Assembly: GCA_022059125.1 (NCBI GenBank)
Contig: JAEUWY010000006.1
Location: forward strand, 3,596,001-3,660,000
Direction of reading: 5' to 3'
From: Corynespora cassiicola
Lineage: Eukaryota > Ascomycota > Dothideomycetes > Pleosporales > Corynesporascaceae
Length of the DNA stretch: 64,000 nt
A program made the translations under genes and the position numbers. Positions within the stretch are counted from its first letter, which is position 1. Every line of letters starts with the position of its first letter. This document shows positions 25,757 through 37,145 of the stretch, piece after piece. Below the pieces are notes generated by a model that saw nothing but the letters and a program-made list of their open reading frames with translations, was not told the DNA's origin and did no database searches.

Positions 25757-27667
25757 TCACAATATGCCAGTGAACTTCTTCCAGTCAGTAATCATGTCAT
25801 TCAGGGCGCAAACGACATCGCTGTAAATTGCGCTCTGCAGTGCCTCGTCAGTCAAGTCCTCCCCACATGAAAAGTCACAATCAATGCATCTGCGAACTAT
25901 CTTGGCATATCGATTACCCAACATTGATAACGCGTTAGGTTCGTTCAGCAATTTCTTACGGGCCGAAATAATGTGATGAGCTTGCACTGAAGAGTCGGGG
26001 TCGCTGGTGGTGAGTTTCTGTCTAGTACCAATCTCCAAAAGTGCCACGCCTAAGTTCGCAAGGCTGAGGTTGCGGATACCATATATGTATCTCATTTGCT
26101 CTGGATCGCCCGAAGCTTGGGTGACAGAAGTCTCGGGAGGGAATTTTGCGCTGAGATGCAGTGTCTTCAGTGCTTTTGTAATGTCTTCTTCTGATGTATG
26201 TGGTGAACCCGCGGTAATTTTTGCCGACTCGAAGCAGGAAACGTTGTCAAGGTCCCAGTCTTGGGAGAGCCATGAAGTGGAATGATACTGCAACACTGCT
26301 GTAGCAAGCTTGTGAGCAAGAGTGAGCTGATGAAGGACTCGTAGATGTGCAAGCTCGAGACTGATCGAGTGAGCATTTGTACCAGGCATGTTCTTGGCGA
26401 TACTAGCGTCTCTTTTGCAGCTCGCGTCATAAAAGATAAATGTGAACGACTGAGGAGACTCGAGAGACTCTAGATAGCCCAGAGAGACGTCCTTGCAAGG
26501 TGCTGACTGAAAAGCGCTGCTTAAATGACAGCACACACTTGAAGTGGTCTTCAAATTCAACATGGTGAAGGTAACGGCACTTTGTTGTTTTGTTGCTCGA
26601 GGCGAAGTGATTTTATTGGGAGGAATATGGGGTGGTGAGCCAGGATCAGACCTGTCAAACCGAACCCTTTTAAGTGTCTTTTTGGGTTTAGCAACCACAG
26701 GGCTGGAATGAGAGGGTGTGAGTTGTGATGCCAAAGGCACATTGGGAGTGTAAATGGAGGACGAAATATGGCCGAGAAGTGCCGGCGACTTGCACACAGA
26801 CTGCTGGACGAGCTCGTTTGTCGAAATGGACCGGATCTGTAGCCATATAGGCAACTCTAGGGGTGCTAAAAGAGAGTTTGATACTGACGCTGTCCCTGTG
26901 GATGGCTTCCGATGGCAGGCAATGACCATGTCGAGCTGGGCTGTCCCGTACTCAGAGGAGGCGTCTAGCGAGAGCTTAGCCTGATGCCCCTCATGTGAGA
27001 TATTAGTGCATGACCACGAGTCCCTGAGCGAATCATGCAGCTTTTGAGAAGCAATGCGGATGTCGGTAAAGCGCTTGGGCGTGCTTTTGCGGACGAGGCA
27101 ATCCAGATGGGGGGTCCGTGGCTTCTGGATCTTGTACCGCTGATCACTGAGGCGGCCCAGCTTGGTGTTCCACTGGTCAAGATCTTCAAGTAATTTGCGA
27201 TATGAATTTTCCTTAAAGGAAAGATCAAAGGCTTTGTATAGGCGTCGCAAGGCTGCAGTGCGGGAATCGCTCTTCTCTGTCGACAAGCCTCGATCGAGGT
27301 CCGCGAATTGCTTATGCGTCTCCCGCAGTAAATCTCGAATCTTGACAACCACATCCTCCATCAATTGATAATCTATTCCCAGGAAGTCACGAAGTCGCTC
27401 TTCGGTAAATGGATCCCGCCATCCACTATGCGCTGGGTCTTCAATCATCTGGGAATGTTCTCGGGCATCTTCCACCACGGCTTTGAGTAACTTGTGACAT
27501 TCGTGTCTGAAGTTGGTAGCCGCTACTCGGTATCGCAGTTGGACATCGTAGGCGACTTGCACATGGTGTGCGAAGGTCTTCAGTCGCTCTTTGGCCACGC
27601 CATACGACTTGAGGATCTCGACTACAATAGGCACAATGCCAATTACGAGGCCTGCGATTTCAGCCAT
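25757..27667 (-). CDS. DUF7580-like fungal protein
   Basis: A single-exon gene for 636 aa. The N terminus (MAEIAGLVIGIVPIVVEILKSY) is a hydrophobic segment followed by a helical region of charged residues. This is typical of the large fungal family with an N-terminal prion-inhibition-like or HeLo-like start and a DUF7580 C-terminal region. The middle (about residues 300-380) is a low-complexity Ser/Pro/Lys linker. The C-terminal part contains the segment IRNLSLANLGVALLEIG and resembles the kinase-like tail of these proteins, without clear catalytic residues. Function is unknown; related proteins sit near fungal heterokaryon-incompatibility and NLR-like genes. The start at 27667 was preferred over an in-frame Met 39 codons upstream because it opens the conserved MAEIAG motif. 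It diverges from the zinc-finger/homeodomain gene. Confidence 0.82.
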   Translation of the reverse strand: MAEIAGLVIGIVPIVVEILKSYGVAKERLKTFAHHVQVAYDVQLRYRVAATNFRHECHKLLKAVVEDAREHSQMIEDPAHSGWRDPFTEERLRDFLGIDYQLMEDVVVKIRDLLRETHKQFADLDRGLSTEKSDSRTAALRRLYKAFDLSFKENSYRKLLEDLDQWNTKLGRLSDQRYKIQKPRTPHLDCLVRKSTPKRFTDIRIASQKLHDSLRDSWSCTNISHEGHQAKLSLDASSEYGTAQLDMVIACHRKPSTGTASVSNSLLAPLELPIWLQIRSISTNELVQQSVCKSPALLGHISSSIYTPNVPLASQLTPSHSSPVVAKPKKTLKRVRFDRSDPGSPPHIPPNKITSPRATKQQSAVTFTMLNLKTTSSVCCHLSSAFQSAPCKDVSLGYLESLESPQSFTFIFYDASCKRDASIAKNMPGTNAHSISLELAHLRVLHQLTLAHKLATAVLQYHSTSWLSQDWDLDNVSCFESAKITAGSPHTSEEDITKALKTLHLSAKFPPETSVTQASGDPEQMRYIYGIRNLSLANLGVALLEIGTRQKLTTSDPDSSVQAHHIISARKKLLNEPNALSMLGNRYAKIVRRCIDCDFSCGEDLTDEALQSAIYSDVVCALNDMITDWKKFTGIL

Positions 27668-28209
27668 ATTCGGGCAGGATAGGAAGATTATGAAAAAATC
27701 ATATGACAAGAAATGATAAAAGCTTGATCTTTTCGCCAAGGCAACGAGCTGCAACGTCTTCACATAGCACCAAAAGGGCACCACTTCAGCCTAAGACGAA
27801 GCTGAGGAGAGCGATAAGAAGCAGGAGAAGCAGAAAAAGTGAAAAATATGGAGGGATCAGTAATAGAAGGAGGGGAAGGAGGAAGAGATTAGCAAGAGGC
27901 AGCGACTTTTATGAATCATCCTATCCTCGCAAAGAACCAAGAAAAGGCAATCGTGGCGCAGCGTGGGCTGAGAGCCGGGGGCTAAAGGCCGGAGGCTGAG
28001 CGTGCGGCTGACTTACCCCTCAGCCTGTCACCCCTCACAAAATATTACAGCGACCGCTACCCTCCACGTCTAACTTCACTCGCATCCCTTCGCAACTTAT
28101 TTGTATCCCGCGACAATCTTTTCTAACCAGTTGGGTCGACTATGAAACCGGCAGGATACTAATTCGTTGCTATAAGAGCACGTTAGGCGTCTAAGCCAAA
28201 GGACTTCAA
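27668..28209. promoter_or_regulatory. Divergent promoter region, DUF7580 protein / homeodomain protein
   Basis: A 542-bp gap shared by two divergent starts. It contains purine-rich AGGAAGAGG-type stretches around 27,800-27,900. No binding site could be named. Confidence 0.5.
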
Positions 28210-30984
28210 ATGGCCACTGAAGGCCCCTTGTCCGTAGAAAATCGCAACGAAAATATCAAGAGATGGCAGCTGTCAGCATGTTACGGAGACGATACGACCG
28301 TTTCCGCCTCCGTCATATCGGCAATATACGATGGTTTGATGATCTCTTTCAAGACCGTGTTAGCTGAAGCTAGACATGAAAGGCCCGAGCCCCAGTATCT
28401 TTTGTCACTCGAGCAAAGTATTGCAGCCTTGTTCTTTTGGGGGCAGGATTTTGCCGTGTTACAAGGCGATTTGGATACACGACTACAATATTCTCACCGG
28501 CTGCGCGAAACCGTCTTGACTGTTCTCGTTTCCTTGGCTGATCTACTAGTACTTGGTAAACACTTGTGCCGACTTGAAAAATGACTATATACCCTCTGCT
28601 AAATGTCTCACAGGATTAATACGCATTGTACCTACACCTGAAAAGCGAGAAGCGTTGATGAGCGCTTCAAAGATAGTGTCGATTACCGAAAATGCCAAGC
28701 TGTTGCTAGACGACCCCATTGAGCCACCCGCTTATGGCGAAGAAGATCTGAAAAGGCTCTGTATGGCTCTAGTGAATATTCTTGAGAGCCTTAGGTCTCT
28801 AAATCCAAGCCTGGAAGCCATTGCAGAAGATGAGGATGGCGAAGAAGCCAAGGCCTGGGTATACCTTGAAAGCAGAGAGGCTCACGAATATTTTGTCGAA
28901 CTTATCAGTTTACGATTCCCGTCGGCCAGCCAGCAACTTGCTCAAACTCTCGGTCGGTCTAACTGGGCTCGTTACGATCACATCAAAAGACTGCGTGAAG
29001 GGACGCTAGAAGAGCCAAAAGCTGTCGCCCAAGCCGATAAACCCCATTCGGAGTTCCACGATTCCGGCGTCGGGACTTCGATACAAGCCCAATCGGGATT
29101 GTTCAGCATCAAATCCAAGGCCCACTCAGAGTATGCCGTTACTGTTGTTTCAAGAAGAGCCAAAGCCAGCCATAAACGAATACCACCACTTCCAGAAGTA
29201 GCTCGTTTGGGCGAGCCTTTTGAATGTGAAGTTTGCCGAAAGACCGTGCAAATAAAAAGAACTAAAGATTGGAAGTGAGTGCACTTACCCATTCGCCGCC
29301 TCTCAAAGTACATGGATAACATCGTTCTAGAAAGCACGTGTTCGAAGACATATGCGCATATACTTGTATTTACATCGAGTGCAGCTTGAGTGGAGTGCTT
29401 TTTAGGAACCGCGAAGCCATGACCAACCACTTGGTCTCGCATCACGATCTCGCCGAGGACCTAACATCGAGACCCTGCCCGCTCTGTCTCGAAGATGTTG
29501 CTGGGGGACGCGATGCCCTGGTCATTCATTTTGCTCGTCATATGGAAGAAATCGCCCTGGGTGTCTTACCACAGGATATCGAATCCGACGCCGAATCAAC
29601 ATACTCGGAACAAGAAGCCGAGCCCCCGCCGGACACATCACTACAGGAGAGTGATATGGAAAATTGCGGAAAGATGAGTACACTTATTAAAGGCTTCCAA
29701 GAGAAACCAGAGTCAGCTACTGTCAAATGTGTATGTGGCTACACCGATGATGTAGAGGGCACGGTTCTCTGTAAGAAATGCGGCACCTTGCAGCATATTA
29801 CTTGCTACTACGCCTCTGCATATCAGTTCCTAGACATCCACGAATGCAATGACTGTAGTTCGCTACCTAATATAGAAAACCAGCTACAGTCTCAAGAATC
29901 GCGCGGAATCCAAGCCAGCAGCAAGGGTAAAACGAAATTAAACAGAAAAGGATCCGTGGATGCGCGGGATCAAGTCGGCCAGGAATTCTGGCAGTGTACA
30001 TTCTGTAGGAAGCGTGTAATACCTGAATCATGGAAAAAACATGAAGAGATGCACCAGGAAAGTCAAAATCGATGGGTCTGTATGCCAAGTGGTCCAAGCA
30101 TCACTTTGTCAAAAGGATCAAATCCCCGCTGCGCATTTTGCTTGGTCGAGAATCCCTCCGATGATCACTTCTCCCAGCATCACCGAATCAAAGAATGCTC
30201 ACAGCGCCCGGCATTAGAACGCACGTTCTTTCGACCACATCACCTGCAGCAACATCTCACAAACTTTCACAGATGCACAATCGCTAATGTTGTCCATGAA
30301 CAATGGAAAATCAAGCCTCTCCCCGTCGAAGAAAGGCGTTGGATCTGTGGTTTCTGCGGTGAGCATATATATAGTTGGGATCACCGCGAAACGCATATTG
30401 CAGACCACTTCAAGGAAGGGTTGACTATGGACTCTTGGATCAAATTTGCCAGCGAGCAACTCCCAATGCTATCTGATGTATGTGTTCCACCAGGAATTCT
30501 TTCCCCCCAACCCTGGGGTGAAGAATTTGGGTTCAGCGGGTCCTTTTTCGATTCCTCGATCCAATTCGAACCTAGTATCACCATGCCTTGGAACGTGGAA
30601 TCATGGATGGATTACAAAAAAGACTTGAAGGGGATCCAGGAAGCTAAAGAAGCACCGAATCAGCCTGAAAAGCCATCCGCTGCTCGCAAAATGCTAACAT
30701 TTGGTGCGTCACATGGAGAGACTCAGAAGAGTTCTAAGCGGGCTCGGCAGCCGAAGCTCCCGATAGCTGCAATCAAAGAGATGCAATCTTGGCTTGACGA
30801 AAACATGGATAATCCTTACCCCTCGAATGAGACCAAGAGATTACTGGCTCAAGATTGTGGAATCACGGAGCGGCAAGTTACCACTTGGTTCACCAACGTC
30901 AGAGCCGGGCAGCTAAGCCCTACTGGAGCCATCTATAACTATACCGAGGAAGATGAGAAAGAGGGAGAAGAACGAATCTTTTGA
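28210..30984 (+). CDS. Homeodomain and C2H2/PHD-like zinc-finger protein
   Basis: Three exons (28210-28555, 28614-29274, 29331-30984) with introns of 58 and 56 nt give 886 aa. The N-terminal 300 residues are helical without zinc motifs. The segment DWKKHVFEDICAYTC (about residues 333-348), made by the second splice junction, begins a fungal C2H2 block. A PHD-like Cys/His cluster (CVCGYTDD...CKKCGTLQHITC...CNDC) spans about 469-511. Further C2H2-type fingers lie at about 557-577 and 674-696. A TALE/KN-type homeodomain spans about 806-863 (NPYPSNETKRLLAQDCGI, then WFTNVRAG). The recognition helix keeps Trp855, Phe856, Asn858 and Arg860 but lacks the usual run of basic residues after it. It is probably a nuclear DNA-binding regulator; targets are unknown. 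Confidence 0.87.
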
Positions 30985-31174
30985 TGGCACGTGCAATGGC
31001 AGAAATGAAGTCATCATTTATTTTTCCAACACAATTTGTCCAATATGTTGAGAAGCACAATGGGACCAAAGTGACTGATACTCGTGAACACTGAGTCACT
31101 GCGAATTTATTTTTACTATTTTTATTATTCGAATTATTCTGTTCATATTTTCAATTTATTTTGTGGGGCTAAGG

Positions 31175-32596
31175 CTATATTCTTGCCATGATTTCTTTGC
31201 TTCTCGCAAACTTCGCCGCCATCAACGTAACCGTACCTCCTATAAGCGCTATCCCTCCAAAAAGCTGTGCGTACAGATAACCACCATCTTCTCTCTGTAT
31301 CAATGCCCCCGCAACTGGTGGCCCCGTCAAGCATGCCACTGAAACGAATGAAAAGCACATGCCTGTCCTAACCCCCATCTTCTTCAGATCTGTCGTCAAA
31401 CTGGCGCATGCCGCTGGGAATAACGACTGTATGCCTCCACCAAAGATACCGTAAATCACACAAAAGACGTACAGGGATGGAAGTGAATGGATGAATATCC
31501 AGCCAAATATCAGAACGGCGGCCGCAAAGACAGCGGGAATAAGTGTGTTGACAGGGCCAAGCTTGTCCGCAGCAAGGTTAAACAGGACGCGCGCCGGAAC
31601 GCCAATGGCATTCAAGACCAACAGCAAGTTCAAGCTCGTGCTGGAATCGACACCAATGATGTCTCTTGCGAAGCTGCTGATGTAGAAATATGCGAAGAAG
31701 ACGGCCCATAGGACGAGGAACATGCCACAGCAGAACAGGCTGTATGCTGGGTCTTTGAACGCGCTCCACTCGACGATGGGCCCGGCTTTGCGGGGAGGCA
31801 AACGCGGGCGCGCGATAGACATGAATACTATGGCATCGAATAGGATGACGAATCCCATGGTTCTGACTGTCCAACCGAAGCCCACTCGGGGCAGGAGTTG
31901 CTGCGCGATCACAGGGAAGATGATACCGCCCGTCGCGCCGCCGGTAGCCATTACGCCGATGGCGAGGGAGCGCTTGGTCGTAAAGTATCTATCATTCCAG
32001 TCAGAGGTGACATTCCGACACAAATTTGGAAGCAAATCAGAGCACAGGGAGAAATGGAAGACATACGTAGCAATCAACGCCACCGTCGGACAAAACACCA
32101 ACCCATCCCCCAACCCCTTACAAATCCCCTGCGCCAAAAAAAGCTGCCAGTACGCACTCGCCCCGCTCGTCGCAAAGACTCCCAACACCTGCAGCGCGAA
32201 CCCCACGCCCACTACAAGTCGGAAATAGCCCGCGTCCAGCGCGCGCCCGGAGAAGGTGCCCACCAGGTAGATGAGCAGGATCTGCACCGACCCGATCCAG
32301 CTAATGGCCGAGGGCTCGACCTGGAACGCATCCGTGTAGTACGACTGGAAGAAGCCGAACGAGGAAATGTAGCCCCAGCAATTGATGATGACGAGGTGGG
32401 CGGCGAGGGGTTGGGACCAGGCTTTCAGGCCCCCGTTGGGGGCGGGTGGGGGCGCGATTGAGGAGGGTACATTGGAGGGTGTTGGGTTCAGGGGCGCGTC
32501 GTGTTGGACCCCGGATTGTTTTGTGGGGTTGGGGGTTGTGGTGAAGTCTTGCTCTTTTGTCTGGGGAAGTGTGGGCTCGAGAACAGATGACGGCAT
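31175..32596 (-). CDS. MFS transporter, monocarboxylate-type
   Basis: Two exons (32596-32067, 31988-31175) around a 78-nt intron give 447 aa. After a Pro/Thr-rich cytosolic N terminus of about 50 residues, the protein shows about twelve hydrophobic segments. The opening GGLKAWSQPLAAHLVIINCWGYISSFGFFQSYY matches the fungal monocarboxylate-porter branch of the major facilitator superfamily (GG-WVVV...FG-FQ-YY). The intron is in frame and stop-free, so the unspliced reading would insert 26 polar residues into a transmembrane loop. Splicing instead gives LIATYFTTKRSLAIG, which contains the family motif YF-KRR-LA-G. Substrate unknown; fungal relatives are linked to carboxylate, amino-acid or riboflavin transport. 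Confidence 0.88.
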   Translation of the reverse strand: MPSSVLEPTLPQTKEQDFTTTPNPTKQSGVQHDAPLNPTPSNVPSSIAPPPAPNGGLKAWSQPLAAHLVIINCWGYISSFGFFQSYYTDAFQVEPSAISWIGSVQILLIYLVGTFSGRALDAGYFRLVVGVGFALQVLGVFATSGASAYWQLFLAQGICKGLGDGLVFCPTVALIATYVFHFSLCSDLLPNLCRNVTSDWNDRYFTTKRSLAIGVMATGGATGGIIFPVIAQQLLPRVGFGWTVRTMGFVILFDAIVFMSIARPRLPPRKAGPIVEWSAFKDPAYSLFCCGMFLVLWAVFFAYFYISSFARDIIGVDSSTSLNLLLVLNAIGVPARVLFNLAADKLGPVNTLIPAVFAAAVLIFGWIFIHSLPSLYVFCVIYGIFGGGIQSLFPAACASLTTDLKKMGVRTGMCFSFVSVACLTGPPVAGALIQREDGGYLYAQLFGGIALIGGTVTLMAAKFARSKEIMARI

Positions 32597-34959
32597 TGTT
32601 ATGCGCGATGAGATGTGTTGTAGAGCTGGTGTTGCGATGCGCTTTTTCTACGAGACGATTCAATTAGAGGCATGGGAGATTGGTGTTAGAAGGATCTGAA
32701 GACTGGATATGCTGGAGAAGTTTGCGAAGCCGCATGTCAGAGTCATTGTCGTCGCCCGTCGGGAATCGGGAATAAATCTGGGTGCGGGATTGCTAAATAG
32801 ATGGGCGGAGGACGTGCCGCTGTGCCCTTTGCCGTTAGCTGCCGATCATGTCGCTATTCGGGTGGATGACAAACCGCTTCGTTCTTGGGGTTTGGGCCCT
32901 TTTCCCGACGGGTTGGAGATGGGGCGTTTTGACTAAGGACGAGGGAAACTAGTAAATTGGAGTCTCATTCCACTGCGCACTCTACCATCTGCGTCTTTGG
33001 TACATGTGTTCGAGTGCAATGTTCAATGCCGATGGCCGGCACGAAACGTGCCGAGCTCGGCTTCCTTAACCCTATCTAAACACTGAAAGTTACGAGTCTT
33101 GTTACCATGATTCAAGGGTGCGCCTGAGCTATTAGGTAAGAACAAGACTTTGGGTGATCATTTGCATTGAAATTAGTTCAACATTTGCAACGGAACATTT
33201 GCAGTGGGGCAAACATCGGATCTAGCGGACATGGCCGAAGCGGCTTCACGGGCGGAAAGATTTCCATCGGAACTCTCCGCTGAGTCAATTGTTGGTGGCT
33301 ATCGCGAAAGCTACCAATGTTCAACTTCAAATTCAAGTTGAATACACAAAAACACAAAAGGACTGGGGAGTCCAAAATCGCACACAGACACAATAAAGTT
33401 CGAATGCAAGTACAGTCTTGGGTATATCTGTATTTGTACATGTTGGTCCTTTATATTCTCGTTGTCGTGCAGAGCAATACCTGTGCGCGCTGCATGGGGA
33501 ATATCTTACAGGTAACATTAAAAGCAATTCATATGATTTCCATAACAGTATATAGGGCATTGGACTATAACCAAAATTAGTTTCTCCAAGTTGAGTCTTA
33601 AAATAGTATTCCTGTATTTCACCGGCTTTTGTTACTTAATCGCCTCGCATTGCGCCGTATGTTGTCCTAGGTCAACCTTGGAAGGGCGTTATTGTTGACA
33701 AGGCCCTTGTTACACTCAACTACTACTTGCTTATGCATAAAATGAACTTAATCAACTAGGCTTTTAAAGGACGCAAGCAAGTGCTTGAATCTTCGTCTAA
33801 AGCTGCAGCAACGCGGAATTTAAACACTACTCCTGCTCGATCACAACAGTCACACAATAAGTCTCCATTTAGTTTCGCCACAAAAAAAAACAAAAATTAG
33901 AACATTGAATACTTGACATCTACTATGCAGTCCATGTCAGAATCCAATTGTGACTGGTAATTCCATCTGGATCTCACAATCTCAGCTGCGACTAAAAGTA
34001 AAATGGTAAAGCCACAATACTATAAGATTTCCCGAATTTGATATCAGCTTAGCGTACAGAGAGATAGCGAACTGCGTTGTCGTAATATGATAATCATCGG
34101 GACCCATCATGGACATGAGGGAAACAGGATTGAAATAATGGGAGACATTACCAGCAGATACATATATTGGTGCATCGTATCGGAGATGCTTGAGATGTCC
34201 GAATATTTGCTTGGCCATGTCCGGGTCCCAGGCTATCCCAAATAGGAGGTTATCTGCAAGGTGCAGTCCGTTCTGACCCGACTGCAGCAGAAATAGAAGG
34301 GTGATGGTCTCACCGAAGGCTGGGCGATATGCAAGCTTGATGGAAGCTTTCTCCAGGAGGGTGAGAATACCCCGCTCTTATTCGGATCAGCAGGATGGAT
34401 GGAGAAATACGAATTACACGCAATTCAGTAGATCCCGCTTCTACATATGACTAAAACACAGAAGGACTACAGAGGACGAACGAAGGAGGCATTGGTTAGC
34501 TGCCAGCACGAAAGAATCGCAAAGCTCTCCACCGCACAGTTGAACTTCCGACTAGTGTGAGCATATGTTCTCACTTCCTAGTACACTACAGCTACTTTTA
34601 TCTTATCAAGTCAAGTTAAAGTTCTGATTTATACCCTAAATGGAAGGTCAAGCTGGAGTGTTTGTGATTTGAAATTGGATACAAGCTTCATAGTAGATAA
34701 GAATTAGTATTCTAAGCAGGTCCATGGGTCAAGCTTGCGTAGATGTATCACGTCATGTGCTTACCCCGCTCTCACATAAGCGATCAGCCTGCGCATGAAC
34801 GCGCATTCATTACCTCTGGCGCAGGCTAAAGGATAAAGTGTTTCATATACAAATAGGTATCCTGTATTTCTACATTTTTGTGTTGAAACCGCGCTTCGCA
34901 AAAGATCATTTTGCATTACCTTGGAGTAACTTCTACGAATTTTGATTTGTACATTCCAG
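32597..34959. other. 2.4-kb gene-poor region upstream of MFS and GNAT genes
   Basis: Holds the MFS promoter at the left and the GNAT promoter at the right. The middle (about 33,100-34,900) is moderately AT-rich and contains no complete gene; one possible gene relic is listed separately. No transposon ends or RNA genes were recognised. Confidence 0.45.
33982..34380 (-). pseudogene. Possible relic of a repeat-domain protein gene
   Basis: A minus-strand reading frame open for about 132 codons begins directly after a stop codon near 34,380 and lacks an initiator Met in its first part. It contains LLEKASIKLAYRPAFG, then FLLQSGQNGLHLADNLL and WDPDMAKQIFGHL. This resembles the degenerate ankyrin-like repeats at the C terminus of some fungal NLR proteins. 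With no start, no visible upstream exon and a short length, it is best read as a gene fragment. Confidence is low and it could be a chance frame. Confidence 0.25.
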
Positions 34960-35805
34960 ATGGAAATTCAAGAGCTATTAGACGAGGATATCCCCGAGTG
35001 CTGCGAGATCATCTCAAAAAGCTTTGGCCACAACGAGGAATTTGTGGATATATACTTCCCAAATCATGATACGCCATCAGGGCAGGCCTCACTTGTGAAG
35101 CGATTGACAGAATGGAAGCATTCTACCCCAGAATCGAAGTTCCTGAAATCAGTCACCACGTATGACAGGACTGGCCGCAAATTCATCACAGGCGTTGCCA
35201 TCTGGACTTTGATGAAGGAGCCGCCACCGGCGGAGCTTGAGAAGGCGGAGAATGTCGAGGAAGTCTGGCCCGATAAAGAGGATCGGGAATATATGTCTCG
35301 TTTGTGGGAGACGTATGTGATTCCAAGGAGTCGAGCCATTCATGCGTCAGAGGGTAAAGGGGTGTATGGTAAGTGAAATTGATTGTTTTTTTATTTTGAA
35401 AAAAGGGAGCTCATGACTTCGTATAGTACTTGAGTTACTCGCAGTGCATCCGAATGCCCAGCGTTCTGGTGCAGGGACAGCTCTGGTCAAATGGGGAACC
35501 CAAGCTGCCGATGAACAAGGTATCAAGGTAAGATCTTCAGTTCCAACAATCCTTCATGAGCTATCGAGTGGACCACAATACCGTATTCCAAAAGATGTCA
35601 CGCGGCTGTAGTTAGAGATAGAGCTGACAAGCTTTTCTTGCAGTCGGTCGTTGAATCTACCAAGTTAGCTCGACGATGTTATGAGAAGGCCGGAATGCAA
35701 ATAGAGATTGAGGATTTTATACTTGATGCAGGAGAGAAATTCAGCGGGAAACGGAAAGCGTCCCTCATATTTATGACAAGAGATCCAGTGCCCAGAGATA
35801 AATAA
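34960..35805 (+). CDS. GNAT-family N-acetyltransferase
   Basis: Three exons (34960-35368, 35427-35527, 35644-35805) with introns of 58 and 116 nt give 223 aa. The acetyl-CoA-binding motif A is visible across the first splice junction: LELLAVHPNAQRSGAG, residues 138-153, with Gln148, Gly151 and Gly153 of the Q/RxxGxG/A signature. The following ALVKWGTQAADEQGIKS and STKLARRCYEKAGM segments are typical of the later strands and helices. Members acetylate small amines, antibiotics or protein N termini; the substrate cannot be told. The gene converges with the tyrosinase gene, with 206 bp between stop codons. Confidence 0.87.
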
Positions 35806-36011
35806 GTTACATACAGTAAAATAGTATACAAGGATGGAAATTTAAGAATATGAACGTTGTGGTGCTAAGCTGGAGTGGTGCAGATGGTGCAATGTCTTGG
35901 AATCAACTAGTACAGGTACCTGCCATCCATAATTTCCAAAAAGTAGGCAATCGGAGCTATGATACAAACACTACGTGGATCTATGCGATGAGTAATATGT
36001 CGAGTGTCAAC

Positions 36012-37145
36012 CTAGTAGGTGTAGCAAAGCTTTGAGTTGTGAGTATTCAAGACGTCCTTCACAGGAATATCTTCTGCTAGCCCAAGCATCTGGAGGGTAT
36101 CGTTCGAGGTTGCAGGAACTCCGCTCACACTCTCAGGAGTCCTTCTCGCGCCGGCATAATCTAGCTCTCGCACTTCCGGGTTTTGCTGCTGCCATAGCCA
36201 CCAGATACGGTCGACTTGTGCGTGATGCAAGAAAAACAGAGGTTCTGGCACTGTTAGCTAGAATTCATCCATTAATCTCATCTAACTCAATCTCACCATT
36301 CGGGGAGGTGGTAGGGTTCATCTCTCCTCCCAGCGAAGCATGGATAGCGCCGTGCGGGCTTCCTTCTAGGCGAGGCGCAAACGAAGTGAAGTTCGCCAAC
36401 TGGCTTACAGTTTCAACGCTGGTAGCATTGTAGCTTTCGGCCATGATGACGGCATTCGGGTCGTCACCGTCAATCAAACCGCGATGCAAGCAATGATCCT
36501 TTTGCAGAATCTCAGTCGGTGAGATTGCCCTGTATGCCGGGCGTAAATCGGATAATGGGCCAGAGTCCACGCATCGAAGTGTTTCGCCATCGGGCAATGT
36601 CTCCGTGCGCTGGTCGCTTCCGTCACCGCCGAAGCCAAGAGTAGAAGCCATGACCGGAGACTGCGCAAGCTTTTGGACATCTAAAGTCCAGTCCCAGTAG
36701 CTGTGTATGATTAGTGAGCGTGATTTGCGACAAAGCCCTAAGCTCTACTAACGTCATAGGTCCCGTGTATCCGCATTCTCTGAGTGCCTGCTCGTACACA
36801 TGGGTAAAATACCTGTGCCACGGCAGGAAAGAAGCATAATGGTGAACTGATTATATTAGCTTGGTGACGATATGAGCGCAATGAACTTGACATATACGCA
36901 CCATAGTCCGCTAGCTCGAAATGAACATGGGGGAAGTCATCGTAGAGTGGCGTATCAAGGCCCCTTCGCGAAGGTTTCGTCTTGAGGCACAAGACTGCAT
37001 CTATATATCCTTGCTGATCAGTTGAACCAAGCTCGCGCCACTCTATTCGCTTTTGTGGGTTTGTGCATTCCTGGTCGGCGCGTTTGTAGGGAACCGCTCC
37101 GACATTGGCGACCGCTGTCGCTGCAAGCAAGAAGTAGGACAACAT
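36012..37145 (-). CDS. Secreted tyrosinase (type-3 copper oxidase)
   Basis: Four exons (37145-36902, 36846-36753, 36700-36297, 36244-36012) with introns of 52-55 nt give 324 aa. A signal peptide is present (MLSYFLLAATAVANVGA). The CuA site is formed by HVH at 73-75, HH at 83-84 and LPWHR with His92; the second exon restores YVHHYASFLPWHRYFTHVYEQ. The CuB site shows His229 and His233 (HGAIH) and the FFLHHAQVDRIWW motif with His254/His255. The protein oxidises phenols to quinones, as in pigment or defence chemistry. It ends about 69 residues after the last copper motif, so it lacks the long C-terminal shielding domain of large fungal tyrosinases. The last intron has two possible acceptors six nt apart; the one giving SPNEPLFFLHH was chosen. 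Confidence 0.9.
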
